Made by a program: the position numbers and the translations under genes. A model generated the notes under the pieces. The model saw nothing but the letters and a program-made list of their open reading frames with translations. It was not told the origin of the DNA and made no database searches. From contig JAKSMA010000020.1 of the NCBI GenBank assembly GCA_024400895.1, positions 1 through 17,232 of the forward strand: 17,232 nt of DNA, given 5' to 3'. The stretch is from Muribaculaceae bacterium (GTDB lineage Bacteria > Bacteroidota > Bacteroidia > Bacteroidales > Muribaculaceae). Shown here one piece after another: positions 14,448-17,232 of the stretch (its first letter is position 1; each line of letters begins with the position of its first letter).

Positions 14448-15224
14448 TCAATGTTCTTGGATGCTTAAATCTATGTACTTGCCGTGGTCGAAACTTATGT
14501 GCTCGTTATGGAATACATAACCCAATTGATTGGACAGGCATGTGGTTTGACCGATTACTTTGTCCACGTTGTAATGAGAGTGCCCAAATATCCAAAAGTC
14601 GATATCTGAGTCTTTGATATAGTCTTTCAATTCTACTGTGAAAGCTCCATTGGCAAGACTGCCCTCAAATTTAGGACACTGCATCAAGAATGATGGTACA
14701 TGGTGTGTGACAACGATTATGTTCTTGGCTGTACTGTCTTGAACTGACTTCTTGATGAACTCTAAACAGCGACCATGCTCTCTGTTAAAATCAGCGAATG
14801 CAAGCAACTCGCCATTGTAAAGAATCCTGCGGAAGTCGCTGATGACTTGCTCAGTATAGTAGGCTTCTTTCAGAGGTATATTTGACCACAGAGTAGATAT
14901 GATGAAGTCGGTGTCTTCTATGTGCACTACGGCGTTGTAGTAGCTGTGCACATTGTGCCGGATCTCCAGGCAGTAGCCATCTTGGAGTGTTGCGATGTCG
15001 AAACACTTGTAGAACTCATGGTTGCCCATACAGCAAATGACCTGTTTGTAGTTTTCGGAAGCCCAATCCCAGAATGGATGCTTGGTATAGTTTTCGTCAC
15101 CAAGATAGCCGATATCACCTGCAAGAACAAGTACATCGCCTGTAACCTTTAGAGGATACTCCTTGAGATACCGCCAATTTTCGGCAAACTCAAGGTGAAG
15201 GTCTGATGCATATTGTATTTTCAT
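14448..15224 (-). CDS. Calcineurin-like metallophosphoesterase, third gene of the NTase cassette
   Basis: The product is 258 aa. The complete di-metal phosphoesterase motif set is present: DLHLE (Asp8, His10), GDIG (Asp37), GNHEFY (Asn68, His69), THHVPS (His174, His175) and FGHSHYN (His215, His217). No signal peptide or membrane helix, so cytosolic. Enzymes of this fold cleave phosphomono- or diesters, including nucleotides and cyclic nucleotides. Its ATG overlaps the TGA of the nucleotidyltransferase gene by four bases (15221-15224), showing tight translational coupling. A phosphodiesterase coupled to a nucleotide-transferring toxin could remove the toxin's product or act as a second effector; this is inference. 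Last gene of the operon; 55 bp then separate it from the opposing SGNH remnant. Confidence 0.88.
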   Translation of the reverse strand: MKIQYASDLHLEFAENWRYLKEYPLKVTGDVLVLAGDIGYLGDENYTKHPFWDWASENYKQVICCMGNHEFYKCFDIATLQDGYCLEIRHNVHSYYNAVVHIEDTDFIISTLWSNIPLKEAYYTEQVISDFRRILYNGELLAFADFNREHGRCLEFIKKSVQDSTAKNIIVVTHHVPSFLMQCPKFEGSLANGAFTVELKDYIKDSDIDFWIFGHSHYNVDKVIGQTTCLSNQLGYVFHNEHISFDHGKYIDLSIQEH

Positions 15225-16003
15225 GAGCGTGGAATAAAGAGTTCGTTAAGTTGGTCTAACAATGCATCAATAAAGTCTTCGCTTTGGTCAAGAGACTTTG
15301 CCAAAGGAGAGGCAAGTTCATTCCAGTCATTTCTGATTGCTGTAACGAAGTCTTTTATACAACCTGCAATAGACGTTGGTGCAGATATAAATTCATCGGG
15401 AGATAGCAGGACTACATTCTTGAGTACGTCTGAACGATGCTTCTTGATGTCTTTTGTATTGACATGTTTACCATCTGCCTTATCTTGCACTAAGTTCAGG
15501 TATGCACGAGCCTTCAAGGCTATAAGTGCAGTTGAATCAGCGTGGCGGATGCCATCAGTCAATCGGCTATGCTCAATGGTGAAATGATAATAGTCATCGT
15601 CCAAAATAATTGCACTCAGACTTGAAACGTCTTCTCCTATAGGCAAAGGTTCAATGACCAATCCTTTTGGCTCGCCCAAAACATCCGGGTGACGTGAGAG
15701 CAACTCTATCATTTCTGGATAGCCAGGTTTGCCATCCACAAACCGATAGAGTTCGTATTTGACAGTTTCTTCTTTTGTGTGGCACTTTTCTGGACGATAA
15801 CCGGCTTCTCGAATGAATTGCCAGAATCGTTCACCATATCCAGGGCTCATCTTCTCGACGATGACAATCATGTCAATGTCGTGTGTTGCACGTGGCTTTA
15901 CCGCTGTGCCTTTCATTGTGATGTCACAAGCTGTGCCACCGATGATTACATAGTTATCCGAGTACGCCTCAAATGCTTCCTTGAATTTATCTAATCCTTC
16001 CAT
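15221..16003 (-). CDS. AbiEii-like nucleotidyltransferase (toxin candidate)
   Basis: The product is 260 aa. The nucleotidyltransferase signature is IIGGTACD with Gly22-Gly23, then THDIDMIV with Asp42 and Asp44 as the metal-binding pair; E100 in MIELL is a likely third carboxylate. The later helical part has ALIALKARAYLNL (Lys164) and KDIKKHRSD (184-192), the Lys and KDxxxxxxD pattern seen in AbiEii/AbiGii-type proteins. In characterised type IV toxin-antitoxin systems this fold adds nucleotides to tRNA 3' ends or otherwise blocks growth; target and activity here are unknown. The ATG (16001-16003) lies 13 nt inside the end of the preceding winged-helix gene, and the stop overlaps the phosphoesterase start. 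The gene is more AT-rich than the core genes to the left. Family call good; toxin role inferred. Confidence 0.8.
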   Translation of the reverse strand: MEGLDKFKEAFEAYSDNYVIIGGTACDITMKGTAVKPRATHDIDMIVIVEKMSPGYGERFWQFIREAGYRPEKCHTKEETVKYELYRFVDGKPGYPEMIELLSRHPDVLGEPKGLVIEPLPIGEDVSSLSAIILDDDYYHFTIEHSRLTDGIRHADSTALIALKARAYLNLVQDKADGKHVNTKDIKKHRSDVLKNVVLLSPDEFISAPTSIAGCIKDFVTAIRNDWNELASPLAKSLDQSEDFIDALLDQLNELFIPRS

Positions 16004-16953
16004 TCTATTTCATTTATTATTCTTAATAATTCGCCTTCAACTCGGGCGTCAGAGTCTTCTCGCAAGTTGATTGCGAGAGAAAGTTTGTCTACCCATTCTG
16101 AGGTTGAGCCTGAAAATGATACCACAGGATATTTCCATACCTCAATCATGACTTTGCCGTCAAACTCATTCATGTTGAGCAGAGCCTTATTGTCAATCAA
16201 CCTTTGCAATTCTTTCTTGCTCATCATGACCATCCTGTTGTCATCAGGATTCAACCAACTATAATGGGAAAGAGCATTGATGCTACAATTTGGGTATTTG
16301 GTATCGGATTTTAAAGCATCGCAATATAACCGTTTCTCTACAGGGTCAACCAGATATCCCTGTGCTTTGTCCCACAAGTTGCGACCTTTGGCAAGAAAGT
16401 GTACAATCTTGCTTTTGGAACCATTTGAAACCTTCTGACACAAGTTCAGATCTTCTAGACAGGTCAGCCCCAAAGTGATACTACCATACGAATATGGCAG
16501 TTTACCAATCATTTCTCTTGCTGATAACCCTTCGAGGCTTTCGACTTGCAGATGGTATAATAACATGTATTGTGCCACTAGTGACAAGCGTTTTGCGGGT
16601 CGAGTCTTACGCATTCTCTCGTTGGCTACCAATGTGGGTAAGAAAGCAAATTTATCACCCATAACAAAATAAACATTCTTGTCAATGAGTCTCTGCCGTT
16701 CGTAAGAAGGACCAGACGAAAGGATAAATACGACAGGCATTCCGAATATCGTCTGCATACGGTCAGCGGTGATGGAACATTCGCGAGGAGTTGGGTTATT
16801 CTTCTTCGGCTTAAGAAAAAGCAGATTCATCCCATAGAATTCACCATCATAAAAGAAGAATGTCAACGATTCTCCGATATTTATGCCCTTCAACTGCGCT
16901 TTGGTGCGCTGCCGAAGAGGAATACTTCTTCCTAATATGCTTACTTCTTTCAT
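15991..16953 (-). CDS. Winged-helix regulator/antitoxin-like protein of the NTase cassette
   Basis: The product is 320 aa. No standard family name is certain. Residues 1 to about 118 form a beta-rich N-terminal region. About 122-192 looks like a winged helix (QYMLLYHLQVESLEGLSARE, then SITLGLTCLEDLNL as recognition helix and a basic wing). The last 100 residues (IEVWKYP, EWVDKLSLAINLR, ARVEGELLRIINEIEW) resemble the C-terminal region of MarR-like proteins that sit beside such toxins. In AbiE systems the first gene is a winged-helix antitoxin that represses its own operon; gene order and overlap (13 nt, 15991-16003) fit that role. The promoter core, leader and first eight codons are duplicated at 14088-14157. 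Role inferred by position; it could instead be an activator of the downstream enzymes. Confidence 0.65.
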   Translation of the reverse strand: MKEVSILGRSIPLRQRTKAQLKGINIGESLTFFFYDGEFYGMNLLFLKPKKNNPTPRECSITADRMQTIFGMPVVFILSSGPSYERQRLIDKNVYFVMGDKFAFLPTLVANERMRKTRPAKRLSLVAQYMLLYHLQVESLEGLSAREMIGKLPYSYGSITLGLTCLEDLNLCQKVSNGSKSKIVHFLAKGRNLWDKAQGYLVDPVEKRLYCDALKSDTKYPNCSINALSHYSWLNPDDNRMVMMSKKELQRLIDNKALLNMNEFDGKVMIEVWKYPVVSFSGSTSEWVDKLSLAINLREDSDARVEGELLRIINEIEWKD

Positions 16954-17000
16954 TTGAATATCTGTTGCAACATTTTAATTATATATTAAAACGATGCAAA
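16931..17000 (-). repeat. 70-bp direct repeat, copy B (start of the antitoxin-like gene)
   Basis: Intact partner of 14088-14157. On the minus strand it spans the TTTG end of the -7 element, the leader, ATG 16951-16953 and the next seven codons. The most conserved blocks are the leader (CATTTTAATT on the plus strand), ACGATGCAAA next to the -7 element, and the early codons. Confidence 0.75.
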
Positions 17001-17004
17001 TATA
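16997..17004 (-). promoter_or_regulatory. -7 promoter element of the antitoxin/NTase/phosphoesterase operon
   Basis: On the minus strand this reads TATATTTG, an exact TAnnTTTG, giving a leader of about 38 nt before ATG 16951-16953. No good TTTG is seen 20 nt upstream, so an activator or autoregulation may matter. Confidence 0.5.
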
Positions 17005-17062
17005 ACACAAATATCTCTATTATCAGTATGTTAAATGTAAAAAAATCGTATTAAACGCAAAA

Positions 17063-17232
17063 TTACTTCTCTTTGTTACCCAATATTGACTTTAATGGTC
17101 CTTTTAACGATGGGATTGTTGCCATATCGTATTGTATATACAGTGAGGTTTTCTCAGAACCTGAAGAATTGGCAATTATGGGAATTAAGTTTTTGGTTTG
17201 ATGACCATCAATGTTCCATTAGGAGTCTTTTC
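17063..17232 (-). pseudogene. 3' end of an unidentified gene, apparently frameshifted
   Basis: From the right edge one minus frame reads TPNGTLMVIKPKT and stops. In another frame it continues as NLIPIIANSSGSEKTSLYIQ and on through GPLKSILGNKEK to TAA 17063-17065. Adding one A to the five-A run at 17190-17194 joins the two into one smooth sequence. This points to a one-base deletion, a sequencing error or programmed slippage in a gene whose body lies outside the window. I do not recognise the protein. It ends 59 nt before the -7 element of the cassette operon and is on the same strand, upstream of it. Confidence 0.35.

Noticed and set aside
14088..17000. Insertion sequence or integrative element bounded by the 70-bp repeats
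   Set aside because: No transposase or integrase is present. The repeats are direct, contain coding sequence of the cassette itself, and differ at 12 positions, unlike fresh target-site or attachment duplications.
1..17232. tRNA, rRNA or known riboswitch
   Set aside because: No cloverleaf, rRNA-like block or recognisable riboswitch core was found by reading either strand. A covariance-model scan would be needed to exclude small RNAs.

Overview
The window looks like a chromosomal segment of a Bacteroidales bacterium, most likely Prevotella or a close relative. Several genes are preceded by the Bacteroidota sigma-factor signature (-7 TAnnTTTG, in some cases with a TTTG/TTGTG about 20 nt upstream). 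The protein families also fit: a FISUMP-type secreted protein, an RND pump fused to a TolC-like domain, an Rhs fragment with the Bacteroidota-style KDxxGxVRVV motif, DUF1294 and a 59-aa winged-helix protein. The genus is inferred from style, since no rRNA or marker gene is present.

Layout. (1) 1-966: the 5' end of an Rhs-like gene running off the left edge, with its own promoter, then about 600 bp without a convincing gene but with two short tandem-repeat arrays, a palindrome and a nested hairpin that probably terminates the next operon. (2) 967-7054, minus strand: a heavy-metal efflux locus. A small His/Cys-rich exported protein lies upstream of an HME-RND pump (CzcA type) fused at its C-terminus to a TolC-like outer-membrane factor, followed by a CzcB-like membrane fusion lipoprotein. 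The TolC part is interrupted by one in-frame TAG at 2970-2972. A four-copy TGCAA array sits directly upstream of the pump promoter. (3) 7154-7933, plus strand: a secreted FISUMP-domain protein, convergent with (4) 7986-9341, a MATE efflux protein, and 9452-10315, a secreted polysaccharide deacetylase, both minus strand. (5) 10440-13684, plus strand: a formate/nitrite-transporter-family protein, a 59-aa winged-helix protein, then a tightly packed SDR / MBL hydrolase / MBL hydrolase operon. (6) 13807-14076, minus: DUF1294 membrane protein.

(7) 14088-17000: a visibly AT-richer accessory block. It holds a start-less remnant of an SGNH/GDSL hydrolase and a three-gene operon with overlapping reading frames on the minus strand: a winged-helix regulator/antitoxin-like protein, an AbiEii-like nucleotidyltransferase and a calcineurin-like metallophosphoesterase. 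The block is bracketed by two 70-bp direct repeats (58/70 identical by my hand alignment). Each repeat carries the promoter core, leader and first codons of the antitoxin-like gene; the copy next to DUF1294 has lost its ATG. This regulator-NTase-phosphoesterase cassette is the best candidate for a little-described defence or toxin-antitoxin system. (8) 17063-17232: the 3' end of a further minus-strand gene that looks frameshifted.

The efflux genes should act together as a tripartite divalent-metal exporter if the TAG is an error or is suppressed. If it is real, the pump has lost most of its fused outer-membrane channel. The cassette in block 7 is read here as a type IV toxin-antitoxin-like module with an added phosphoesterase. 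That function is inferred from motifs and gene overlap only.
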